Part shown: one piece after another, positions 30,401 to 38,041 of the stretch
Layout of the letters: every line of letters begins with the position of its first letter
Numbering within the stretch: the first letter of the stretch is position 1
Origin: Thermoplasmata archaeon
GTDB taxonomy: Archaea; Thermoplasmatota; Thermoplasmata; Methanomassiliicoccales; Methanomethylophilaceae
DNA: 64,000 bases
Direction: 5' to 3'
NCBI GenBank assembly: GCA_015063235.1
Contig: SUSW01000004.1
Coordinates: 1-64,000, forward strand
The notes under the pieces: generated by a model
Told to the model about the DNA's origin: nothing
The model's input: only the letters and a program-made list of their open reading frames with translations
Databases searched by the model: none
Position numbers and translations under genes: made by a program

Positions 30401-31741
30401 TAGGGTCAGTTTCCATGTGACTGTACTATCGGACTGATAGCATTCGCTGAATGCATAGTCCCCTATGGTTTCGACTGTGTCTGGGATAGTTAAGTCGCCG
30501 GTGAATTTGCACCCGCTGAAGGTATAATCTCCGATGCTCTTGACTTTACTCGGGATAGTTAAGTTGCCGGTGAATTTGCACCCGCTGAATGCATAGTCCC
30601 CGATGGTCGTGACACTACCTAGCAAGTTTAAATTGCCATCGAATGTGCACCCGCTGAATGCATGGTCCCCGATGGTTGTGACACTACCTGGCAAGTTTAA
30701 ATTGCCATTGAATTTGCCCCCGCTGAACGCATAGTTCCCGATGGTGGTTAGACTGTCAGCCTTAGATATGTTTAGTGGTTGGGCATAATACTCAGTAACA
30801 TTCCAACTAGTAAACGCATAGTCCCCTATGGTTTTGACTTTACTCGGAATAGTTAAGCCGCCCCCGAATTCGCATTCATAGAATGCATAGTCCCCGATAG
30901 TAGTTAGATTGTTAGCATCAGTTAGGTACAGACTGTATCCGAATCTGCATCCATCGAATGCATGGCTCCCGATGGTTTCGACCTTACTTGTAATAGTTAA
31001 ACTATTATGGAATTTGCATCCATAGAATGCATAGTCCCCGATAGTTTCTAGATCGGCAGACAGATCTACGTGTCTCCAGTAGGTAGATGTGGACTGAAAG
31101 CATCCCTCGAATGCATGGCTCCCGATGCTCCTGACTCTATCTGGAATTTTCATGTTGTCAATGAAGTTGCATCCATAGAATGCATAGTCTCCTATTGAGA
31201 TGAGATTGGAGAAGCCCTCTATTATTGAGTCCGGACTGCAATCTATTTTGTTCAAACTTTTGCATCCGTCGAAGGCATGATCACCGATAGACACTAGATT
31301 CGGTGTTGTTATCTTCTCGAGGTCTGTTATATGGACTTCAATCAGTTTGGTCAGATTATAAAAGGCATAGTCCCCGATACGGGCCGTGTAGCCGGTGATC
31401 TCTACCAACGTTATTTGGTCTGCATAGGCGTTCCACGGACTGGAACCAGCAGTGAAGTCAGTCATATACCCCGTATAGCTAGTATCTTTTATGGTTATCG
31501 TAATCGTACCCGATCCATTATACTTCCATTCCAGACCGCCTCCGCAGTCGCCTGATGATGGAGGTTCGGCATCGACCGATTTTCCATCCATCACCATGCT
31601 TGATGATACTGTTATGAATGCCAGCAGTAATGTGATGCCTATGAGGCGGTATGGTAGCTCACCTCTATATCTGCGGCCGATAGTCTTCGTCCAAATATCG
31701 GGCGGTCTGCTCTTTTCTCTTCTAACTATCAATCCGCTCAT
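27440..31741 (-). CDS. Giant BspA-like leucine-rich-repeat surface protein with C-terminal InlB-type repeats
   Basis: 1433 aa; signal anchor, CGGGLEW BspA-domain start, many IGDYAFxxCxF.GxLTIPxxVxxIG units, VTYDxxGGSGxAPxQEDVxEGxTFTVKxYSGTKxGYxFDGW repeats, C-terminal TM plus RRF. Confidence 0.85.
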   Translation of the reverse strand: MSGLIVRREKSRPPDIWTKTIGRRYRGELPYRLIGITLLLAFITVSSSMVMDGKSVDAEPPSSGDCGGGLEWKYNGSGTITITIKDTSYTGYMTDFTAGSSPWNAYADQITLVEITGYTARIGDYAFYNLTKLIEVHITDLEKITTPNLVSIGDHAFDGCKSLNKIDCSPDSIIEGFSNLISIGDYAFYGCNFIDNMKIPDRVRSIGSHAFEGCFQSTSTYWRHVDLSADLETIGDYAFYGCKFHNSLTITSKVETIGSHAFDGCRFGYSLYLTDANNLTTIGDYAFYECEFGGGLTIPSKVKTIGDYAFTSWNVTEYYAQPLNISKADSLTTIGNYAFSGGKFNGNLNLPGSVTTIGDHAFSGCTFDGNLNLLGSVTTIGDYAFSGCKFTGNLTIPSKVKSIGDYTFSGCKFTGDLTIPDTVETIGDYAFSECYQSDSTVTWKLTLSNNLTTIGNNAFYKCKFTGALIIPDKVETIGDSAFNGCDFDKSLTLCTSAEDSKLKYIGEYAFNGCKFSEGGLTIPSTVTTIGKYTFSGCKFTGALTIPNTVETIGDYAFSECAFDGSLTLCTSAEDSKIKYIGEYAFNGCPFTGNLTIPSKVTSIGDYTFYGCKFTGALIIPDKVTSIGSYAFNGCPFTGNLTIPSKVTSIGSYAFSECAFDGSLTLTDSITNIGEYAFYKCGFINSLTLPHDLTSINKGVFKECNFTGPLYIPNGVKNIDDEAFLKCDFDGTLYLPNDLMSIGSEAFNYCSFTGSLHIPAGITEIKNRTFAECKFTGPLTIPEGVTYIGDFAFEGYKCKECDLILPNSLLTLGDRSFFGCEFNKLFFPNGTINKTSGESPFHNCIFKGGLEFGENVNSIPRGMFGHITFGGCLVIPDHVRTLGHYAFTGSTFEGEPGKNHIISDNVNFIGDGCFQDCWMKDGYGGLGHLQLSRNVTFFGEFAFFSSHLLIDEIILAPGVVFEGDGYTRQFFQGPGIDKMVVMTTSLPDDFYFSVPTLYMYDGQTPINNLNSDEVYLHIFTSIDGRLTQRDPIITHTVSYNTDGGSKSGLRDSQYYEGETITLAAYGGTKEGYSFAAWTYNNEIYLPGEKCKMGTGPIEFKAVWEPAYKVIYYVNGGSTKGPETEQYKPGTIVTVQGYNGSKSGCSFNGWNWNGNIYREGDQITISDRNVVLSANWAPMYKVTYDINGGSGTAPTQEDLLEGSTFTVKSYSGTKTGYQFDGWISNGKIYQAGDTAKMGKKDITLMAVWTRLHRVTYELNGGEGDVPKQSDVAEGYTFTVKACTATMEGHVFKGWSYDRLLFQEGDIITMELDDIVLKATWEKGMCTHKVTYDLQGGSGEAPIQADVPEGSTFIVKAYSGTKEGYKFGGWLYDSKVYMMGATIKMGTEDIVLQAVWNSGEPEDDDSSIRMILMIAGAAVGGLAVIGGVAFIFLRRF

Positions 31742-31891
31742 TGTTCTCTCTCCCTATCATGACCATGGCTGAGTTTTGACTGGTTTCTGTTTTTCTCGTG
31801 TGCGCAATCAGTTGCTGTATTCTTAGCATACCCGATCGGCATATTTTGTTCAGGATTCTCAGTACAATACCGTTCCATGCAATCACACTCA

Positions 31892-34800
31892 TCAAGATTT
31901 TCTTATGAACAATACTGCTCCGATCCCCGCAGCGGCAACGCTGCCGATAACAGCTGCGGCGATCATGATAATTTTCGATCTCCCGTCCTGTTCCCCAGGC
32001 GTATCAGACAACCAGAATGCTTTCAGGACTATATCATGGGAGCCCATTTTGATCGTTGAACCCATTTCATATATCCTAATTCCATACTCCCATCCGCCGA
32101 ATGTGTAGCCTTCCTTCGTCCCCGTGTACATCTTCACCGTGAATGTGTCTCCCTCTTGCACGTCGGCCTGTATCGGTGCTTCTCCGGATCCGCCTCTGAG
32201 GTCGTAAGTTACATGATGCATAGGCTGTCCTTTCTTCCAAACCGCTTTGAGTACGATGTCATCGAGTTCCATCGTGATGATGTCGCCTTCGAAGAAAGTG
32301 AGGCGGTCGTACGACCAGCCGTTGAAAGAATAGCCCTCCATCGTAGCAGTGCATGCTTTGACCGTGAATGTATCCCCTTCGGCCACATCCTCTTGGGTAG
32401 GGGCGGTACCTGTGCCCCCGTTCAGATCGTACGTTACACTATGTGTGGCCGTCCAAACTGCCAAGAGGGCCACATCCTTCTTGTCCATCGTGATGATGTC
32501 TCCGGCTTGGTAGATCTTACCGTCGGAGATCCATCCATCGAACTGGTATCCGGTCTTCGTTCCGGAATAGCTCTTGACTTCGAATGTTGCTCCCTCCAAT
32601 ACATCTTCCTGTGAAGGTGCGGTGCCGGAACCGCCGTCGACGTCATAGGTCACTTTGTGTACTGCTGCCCATTTTGCTATCAGTACAATATCGGAATCGC
32701 CTACTGTTATGCTTTCGCCTGGAGTGTAGGTCTTCCCGTCCCAGGTCCAGCCTTCGAATTGGTATCCATATATCGTCCCTGAATAACCTTCGACCGTCAC
32801 AGTCGTCATTCTGGCGTATTCTTTTGTCTCCGGTCCTTTAGTTGAACCGCCGTTGACATCATAGATGACCTTGAGCTTTTTTATCCACAAGGCTTTGAAT
32901 TCTATCGGATCATCGCCCATTTTTACGGTTATACCAGGTTGGATTGGCGTATCGTTGTATAGCCATCCTAAGAAGCTGTAGCCTTCTTTGGTACCTTCAT
33001 ACTTGGCAATCAGGATGTCCTGTCCTTTGTAGTAATAGCCACCAATCGGTTCGGGTTCCGATCCGCCATTCCTAAAATAGGTGACTATGTTCCCGTCGAC
33101 ATCGCCTTTACGATTCAGAATAATTCTGTCATCTTCAGATACGTCTCCTTTTTCAAAGTAGTGCTTCTTGAAATCGTCACTGGAGAGGTCTGTTATCTCC
33201 TCTGCTGGGTCCTTATCATCGAGTATCTTGTAACCTTCAAACTTTATATCGTCCTTACTAACATCAATATTCATTACAACTAATTTTTTGATTATCGGTT
33301 GTAGTCCGTTTTCGTCTTTGGCAAAGGCATTACTGCCTTGTGTTTTGAATCTTGGGCTGAATATAAGCTCCTCGACGTTAATATCGCTTCCGAAAAAGGC
33401 CTTTTCTCCGATAGTCACCAGATTTCTAGATATTTGAAGCTCACCGGTACCATTGCTGCCATTTTTCAGGGAGCATGACTTGAATGCATTATTCCCAATA
33501 ACCTCAACGCTGTCAGCAATTATGTGTTTATTTCCAGATTTCCCCGAGAATGTGCTTCCTTCGAAAGCAGAACTTCCGATGAACTGCACCTTATCCGGAA
33601 TAATCAAGCGGCCGCCGAATGTCGCATGTCCGAATTCTGTGTCGTAGATCTTCTTTGTATCCTTATCAATTTCAAGACCTCCCGAAAAGACGCACCCCTC
33701 GAATGGATATTCGCCAAAATTGTAGATGCTACTCGGGATTATGAGTTTATTGAACTTACAATCCTTGTATGCATGTTTCCCGATGGTCGTGACACTATCT
33801 GGAATTGTAAGATTGCTAGTGAATCTGCATCCATTGAAAGCGTATTCCCCTACCTTCGTAATACTGCTACCCAAGGTCAGAGACCCATTAAAGTCGCATT
33901 CGCTGAATGCGTAATTCCCGATGGTCGTGACACTATCTAGGATAGTCAAGTTGCCGGTGAATTTGCATCCATCGAATGTATGATCTTCAATGGTCGTGAT
34001 TTTATTCGGAACATTTAAGTTGCCGGTGAATTTGCATTCCTTGAAGGCGTACACTCCTATACTCGTAATATTGCTACCCAAGGTCAGAGACCCATCGAAT
34101 CTGCATCCATGGAATGCATAGTCTCCGATTATTGTGACTTTATTCGGGACAGTCAAGTTGCCGGTGAATTTGCATCCATAGAATGCATTGTTTCCTATAG
34201 TTGTCAGATTGTTTGATAGGGTTAGTTTCCAATCAGTGGGTCCTTCTTGGGTAAAACATCCATTGAATGCATGGTCCGCGATGGTTTCGACGTTGTTTGG
34301 AATAGTCAAGTTGCCGGTGAATTTGCATTCATAGAATGCGTATTCCCCTACCTTCGTAATACTGCTGCCCAGGGTCAGAGACCCATCGAATCTGCATCCA
34401 TCGAATGCATGGTCCCCGACGATTGGGACTTTATTCGGGATAGTTAAGGAACCGGTGAATTCGCATCCACAGAATGAGTATCCTCCTATCCTCGTAATAT
34501 TGCTGCCCAGGGTCAGATACCCATTGAAGCCGCATTCGTTGAATGCATGGCTTCCTATGATCGTGACACTGTTTGGGATAGTCAAGTTACCGGTGAAGTC
34601 GCATTCGTTGAATGCATAGTTCCCTATGCTCGTGACACTGTTTGGGATAGTCAAGTTACCGGTGAATTTGCATTTATTGAACGCATAGTTCCCTATAGTT
34701 GTCAGATTGTTTGATAGGGTTAGTTTCCGATCAGTGGCTTCTTGGGTAAAACATCCATTGAACGCATAGTCCCCGATGGTTTCGACGTTGTTTGGAATAG

Positions 34801-35977
34801 CTAAGTCGCCGGTGAGTGGGCATCCACTGAATGCATACTCTCCGATATATTTTATTTTGCTATCTTCGGCAGAAGTACATAGAGTCAGGGATCCATCAAA
34901 GGCGCATTCGTTGAATGCATGGTCCCCGATGGTTTCGACGTTGTTTGGAATAGTCAAGTCGCCGGTGAATTTGCATTCCTTGAAGGCGTACGCTCCCATC
35001 TTCGTAATACTGCTGCCCAGGGTCAGAGACCCATTGAAGCCGCATTCGTTGAATGCATAGTCCCCGATGGTCGTGACACTATCTGGAATTGTAAGATTGC
35101 TAGTAAATCTGCATCCATTGAAAGCGTATTCCCCTACCTTCGTAATACTGCTGCCCAGGGTCAGAGACCCATTGAAGTCGCATTCGTTGAATGCATGGCT
35201 TCCTATGTTCGTGACACTGTTTGGGATAGTCAAGTTACCGGTGAAGTCGCATTCGTTGAATGCATGGCTTCCTATGTTCGTGACACTGTTTGGGATAGTC
35301 AAGTTACCGGTGAAGTCGCATTCGTTGAATGCATAGTTCCCTATGCTCGTGACACTGTTTGGGATAGTCAAGTTACCGGTGAATTTGCATTTATTGAACG
35401 CATAGTCTCCTATTGAGATGAGATTGGAGAAGTCTTCTATAGTTTTTTTAGTGTCACCAAATTCTATGGTATCCAGTTTTTTGCATCCGTCGAAGGCATG
35501 ATCGCCGATAGACTTCAGATTCGGTGTTGTTATATCCCCCTTGAGGTCTTTTATTATGATATCGTTCAGAGCAGTTAGATTGTAGAATGCATAGTTACCG
35601 ATATGGGTGATGTAGCCGGTAATCTCTGTCTTCATTACCACTTTTTTAAATCCGATCCACGGACTGGGGTTATTATCAGTGTAATCATACATTACCCCAG
35701 TGAAATCAGTGCTGTCTGTTTTGGTTATCTTTAGTGTACTGTTTTTGGAATCATATTGCCAATTGAGGCCGCCGCCGCATTCCCCTCCAGGGTCTTCTCC
35801 GTCAGCTTTATCGGATTCAAAGGTTGCCATCATCGAGGATATGACAACGATGAATGCTATGGCAAAGGCTATTCTGATGGTGGCGGACCTGTGTTTCGTT
35901 AAAGATGCCTGGTACGACCCCTCATTTCTTCCTCTCTCGAGGTTTTTCTTCAGCGGTTTCGTTCCATTCATCGTCAT
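31892..35977 (-). CDS. Giant BspA-like leucine-rich-repeat surface protein, paralog of the adjacent gene
   Basis: 1361 aa; same architecture; C-terminal TM plus RKS. Confidence 0.85.
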   Translation of the reverse strand: MTMNGTKPLKKNLERGRNEGSYQASLTKHRSATIRIAFAIAFIVVISSMMATFESDKADGEDPGGECGGGLNWQYDSKNSTLKITKTDSTDFTGVMYDYTDNNPSPWIGFKKVVMKTEITGYITHIGNYAFYNLTALNDIIIKDLKGDITTPNLKSIGDHAFDGCKKLDTIEFGDTKKTIEDFSNLISIGDYAFNKCKFTGNLTIPNSVTSIGNYAFNECDFTGNLTIPNSVTNIGSHAFNECDFTGNLTIPNSVTNIGSHAFNECDFNGSLTLGSSITKVGEYAFNGCRFTSNLTIPDSVTTIGDYAFNECGFNGSLTLGSSITKMGAYAFKECKFTGDLTIPNNVETIGDHAFNECAFDGSLTLCTSAEDSKIKYIGEYAFSGCPLTGDLAIPNNVETIGDYAFNGCFTQEATDRKLTLSNNLTTIGNYAFNKCKFTGNLTIPNSVTSIGNYAFNECDFTGNLTIPNSVTIIGSHAFNECGFNGYLTLGSNITRIGGYSFCGCEFTGSLTIPNKVPIVGDHAFDGCRFDGSLTLGSSITKVGEYAFYECKFTGNLTIPNNVETIADHAFNGCFTQEGPTDWKLTLSNNLTTIGNNAFYGCKFTGNLTVPNKVTIIGDYAFHGCRFDGSLTLGSNITSIGVYAFKECKFTGNLNVPNKITTIEDHTFDGCKFTGNLTILDSVTTIGNYAFSECDFNGSLTLGSSITKVGEYAFNGCRFTSNLTIPDSVTTIGKHAYKDCKFNKLIIPSSIYNFGEYPFEGCVFSGGLEIDKDTKKIYDTEFGHATFGGRLIIPDKVQFIGSSAFEGSTFSGKSGNKHIIADSVEVIGNNAFKSCSLKNGSNGTGELQISRNLVTIGEKAFFGSDINVEELIFSPRFKTQGSNAFAKDENGLQPIIKKLVVMNIDVSKDDIKFEGYKILDDKDPAEEITDLSSDDFKKHYFEKGDVSEDDRIILNRKGDVDGNIVTYFRNGGSEPEPIGGYYYKGQDILIAKYEGTKEGYSFLGWLYNDTPIQPGITVKMGDDPIEFKALWIKKLKVIYDVNGGSTKGPETKEYARMTTVTVEGYSGTIYGYQFEGWTWDGKTYTPGESITVGDSDIVLIAKWAAVHKVTYDVDGGSGTAPSQEDVLEGATFEVKSYSGTKTGYQFDGWISDGKIYQAGDIITMDKKDVALLAVWTATHSVTYDLNGGTGTAPTQEDVAEGDTFTVKACTATMEGYSFNGWSYDRLTFFEGDIITMELDDIVLKAVWKKGQPMHHVTYDLRGGSGEAPIQADVQEGDTFTVKMYTGTKEGYTFGGWEYGIRIYEMGSTIKMGSHDIVLKAFWLSDTPGEQDGRSKIIMIAAAVIGSVAAAGIGAVLFIRKS
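34562..34689. repeat. Copy 1 of a 128-bp exact direct repeat (copy 2 at 35279..35406)
   Basis: Sequences from cgtgacactgtttggg to acgcatagt are identical at an offset of 717 bp. Confidence 0.85.
35175..35381. repeat. Three tandem 69-bp LRR units, the first two identical
   Basis: aagtcgcattcgttgaatgcatggcttcctatgttcgtgacactgtttgggatagtcaagttaccggtg begins at 35175 and 35244; near-identical unit at 35313. Confidence 0.9.
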
Positions 35978-35987
35978 CAGCTTTCCA

Positions 35988-37580
35988 TCAGAATCCTAAG
36001 TTGTCGAGGAAGTACTGCATATACGTGTTCCTCTCGTACACAGTCCAAGTCTTGACAGACATTCCGTTGATTATCTCAATCATATTGCCTTTGTCGTCTA
36101 CTAGAGCCTGATCTTCGAAGGCTACCTTGACCTTGAAGAATGATCCATCCTTTGTTACTGTGGCATCGTTCGCGATGGAGTAGATCCTTCCTTTAATGCA
36201 ACCGAATTCTGTTTGCAGAAGGCCGTCCACTGTGAACCTGCATTCTTGTCCGACGGCCATCCTTGCCCTGTCGTGAGCGGAGACGGCCAGCTCTAATTGT
36301 TTATCGGAGCCGCTGTTTAGGCTCCCGACAGCCGTTCCTGTCTGAATGTAAGATCCGACCTCGACCTCCGTATCATAGTGCACCACGCCTGTCTCAGCCG
36401 CCCTGATGGTGTATTTGGCGATATTGGCCTCGCTGGATGCGATCTGTGCCTTCAGCTGGACGATCTGATCGCTGGCGTTGTTGCTCTCCGTCCTGATGGC
36501 AGATAGATACTTCAGTTTCACAGCCTCATGTTTGTTTTCAAGATTGGATTGGTTGGCCTCTTCCAGATACTGGTTGAACAGGTCGTAGTATTCGATCTCG
36601 AGCGGGTCTGTCGAGTTCTGTTTGAACGGGTTCGATTCATTGCCTCTGTTCATAGCACCGATCATCTCTTCGACGTATGCCAAACGGTTCTTCGATTCAT
36701 TGCCCAGGATTATGTACGGATTATACTGCTCCAGATTCCTCTCGATACTGAGCTTCTGATTTAACCATGTGTTGTAGAAGTCCCTTATGATTGATGTTTG
36801 GTAGTATGCTCTTGAATCTACGGGTAGTACTTCGCCGGCTTTATACCAGTTATTGTACATGGTATCGTAGAGATTATGCCATTCTAAATCGTCGCCGTAA
36901 TCTGAGAAAGGATTCCCACTCGGTGAGCCTCCCCCAACAGAATCCAGCAGTCTACCTATGTATATTGCTTTCTTGTTGTCCAAATCGTACAGCGCCTGAT
37001 ACATCTCCCCGTTGTTGATATCCTTTTCCAGATTGATCTTCTGGGTGTACGCGTTGTTCAGATACTTCATCCGAACGGATTCCTTCTGATCCGCGTTCGA
37101 TGCCTGTTCGAGCTCGTTCTCGTAAGATTTCATCATCTCGTAGAACTCCCTCTCATCGCCCAGATTGATGAACGGATTGGGTCTGTCGTTCTCGACCGTG
37201 TCCATGAACTCCGTTATGAGGGACAGCCTGTTGTCGTAATGTTTCAACGTGTTCTCGTAATTCCTGCGTTCGGCTTCCTGCACGGATGAATCCATTATGA
37301 ACAGGATGTCCCCCTTGGATACGAAGTCACCTTCTCTGGCATCGACTTCGATGATCGTTCCTGCCACATCGTTGGAGATGGATTTCACTCCGGAATCCAC
37401 AACGATGCCGGGGTTCTCCACCTCCTCCGCTTTCACGGCGGTGGTCGACCAGATCAACGCACCTGCTATGATCATGATGATGATCAGCACGGTGATATGA
37501 ATGAACTTCGGGGGATTGCGCATGTAGTACAGGCGGCTGGTCTTAAGCCCCTTCAGTTTGTAATCCCCCATCGTTGCCAT
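35988..37580 (-). CDS. HlyD-family membrane fusion/secretion adaptor protein
   Basis: Single N-terminal TM, biotinyl/lipoyl-like half motif (VKSISNDVAGTIIEVDAREGDFVSKGDILFIMD), long coiled coil, second half YTIRAAETGVVHYDTEVEVGSYIQTGTAVGSL. Confidence 0.85.
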   Translation of the reverse strand: MATMGDYKLKGLKTSRLYYMRNPPKFIHITVLIIIMIIAGALIWSTTAVKAEEVENPGIVVDSGVKSISNDVAGTIIEVDAREGDFVSKGDILFIMDSSVQEAERRNYENTLKHYDNRLSLITEFMDTVENDRPNPFINLGDEREFYEMMKSYENELEQASNADQKESVRMKYLNNAYTQKINLEKDINNGEMYQALYDLDNKKAIYIGRLLDSVGGGSPSGNPFSDYGDDLEWHNLYDTMYNNWYKAGEVLPVDSRAYYQTSIIRDFYNTWLNQKLSIERNLEQYNPYIILGNESKNRLAYVEEMIGAMNRGNESNPFKQNSTDPLEIEYYDLFNQYLEEANQSNLENKHEAVKLKYLSAIRTESNNASDQIVQLKAQIASSEANIAKYTIRAAETGVVHYDTEVEVGSYIQTGTAVGSLNSGSDKQLELAVSAHDRARMAVGQECRFTVDGLLQTEFGCIKGRIYSIANDATVTKDGSFFKVKVAFEDQALVDDKGNMIEIINGMSVKTWTVYERNTYMQYFLDNLGF

Positions 37581-38041
37581 CAGAGTACCTCGTTGAAGAT
37601 GTCCGCTACGAAGTCGTCTCCTTCTTCGGACGGTGTCAGGACCGTGTAGTAAACAGGCCCGAGAGTCAAATCGTGCTCGAATGCGTAGATCTGCATCTTG
37701 GAGTATGCGAGGATCAGCTTGTCGATCGGTCCGTTGTATCTTGCCATGAGGCAGTTCTCCAGTCTGATCTCTGCTTCCACACTGTATGGGTTGGGGACGG
37801 ATTCGGGTTTCTCCTTCAGCTGGATCAGCATCTCCGAGTCATGGGTCTGTTCCTTGCCGATTTGTTTCGTGGTGTCGCGTACGATGACGGGTCCGTACGG
37901 TTTCAGGTTCTCCTTCTTGAGGTAGGACTCGAACATCTTGGCGGATTTCTGGATGGTCTCCTCGTCTACGCCCTCAAGCATTCTCGAGATGACATTGCTG
38001 AATGTCACGTTCTTGTTCTCTGCGATTTTTATCTCATTCAT
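37580..38041 (-). CDS. GyrI-like small-molecule-binding domain protein
   Basis: EAEIRLENCLMARYNGPIDKLILAYSKMQIYAFEHDLTLGPVYYTVLTPSE resembles effector-binding domains; overlaps both neighbours. Confidence 0.5.
   Translation of the reverse strand: MNEIKIAENKNVTFSNVISRMLEGVDEETIQKSAKMFESYLKKENLKPYGPVIVRDTTKQIGKEQTHDSEMLIQLKEKPESVPNPYSVEAEIRLENCLMARYNGPIDKLILAYSKMQIYAFEHDLTLGPVYYTVLTPSEEGDDFVADIFNEVL

Noticed and set aside
34562-35406. Regularly spaced repeats considered as a CRISPR-like array
   Set aside because: They lie in frame within an LRR coding sequence with 23-residue periodicity and no unique spacers.
34247-35416. Several plus-strand repetitive ORFs (34247, 34776, 34919, 35067)
   Set aside because: Antisense of the LRR repeats; repetition is inherited from the coding strand.
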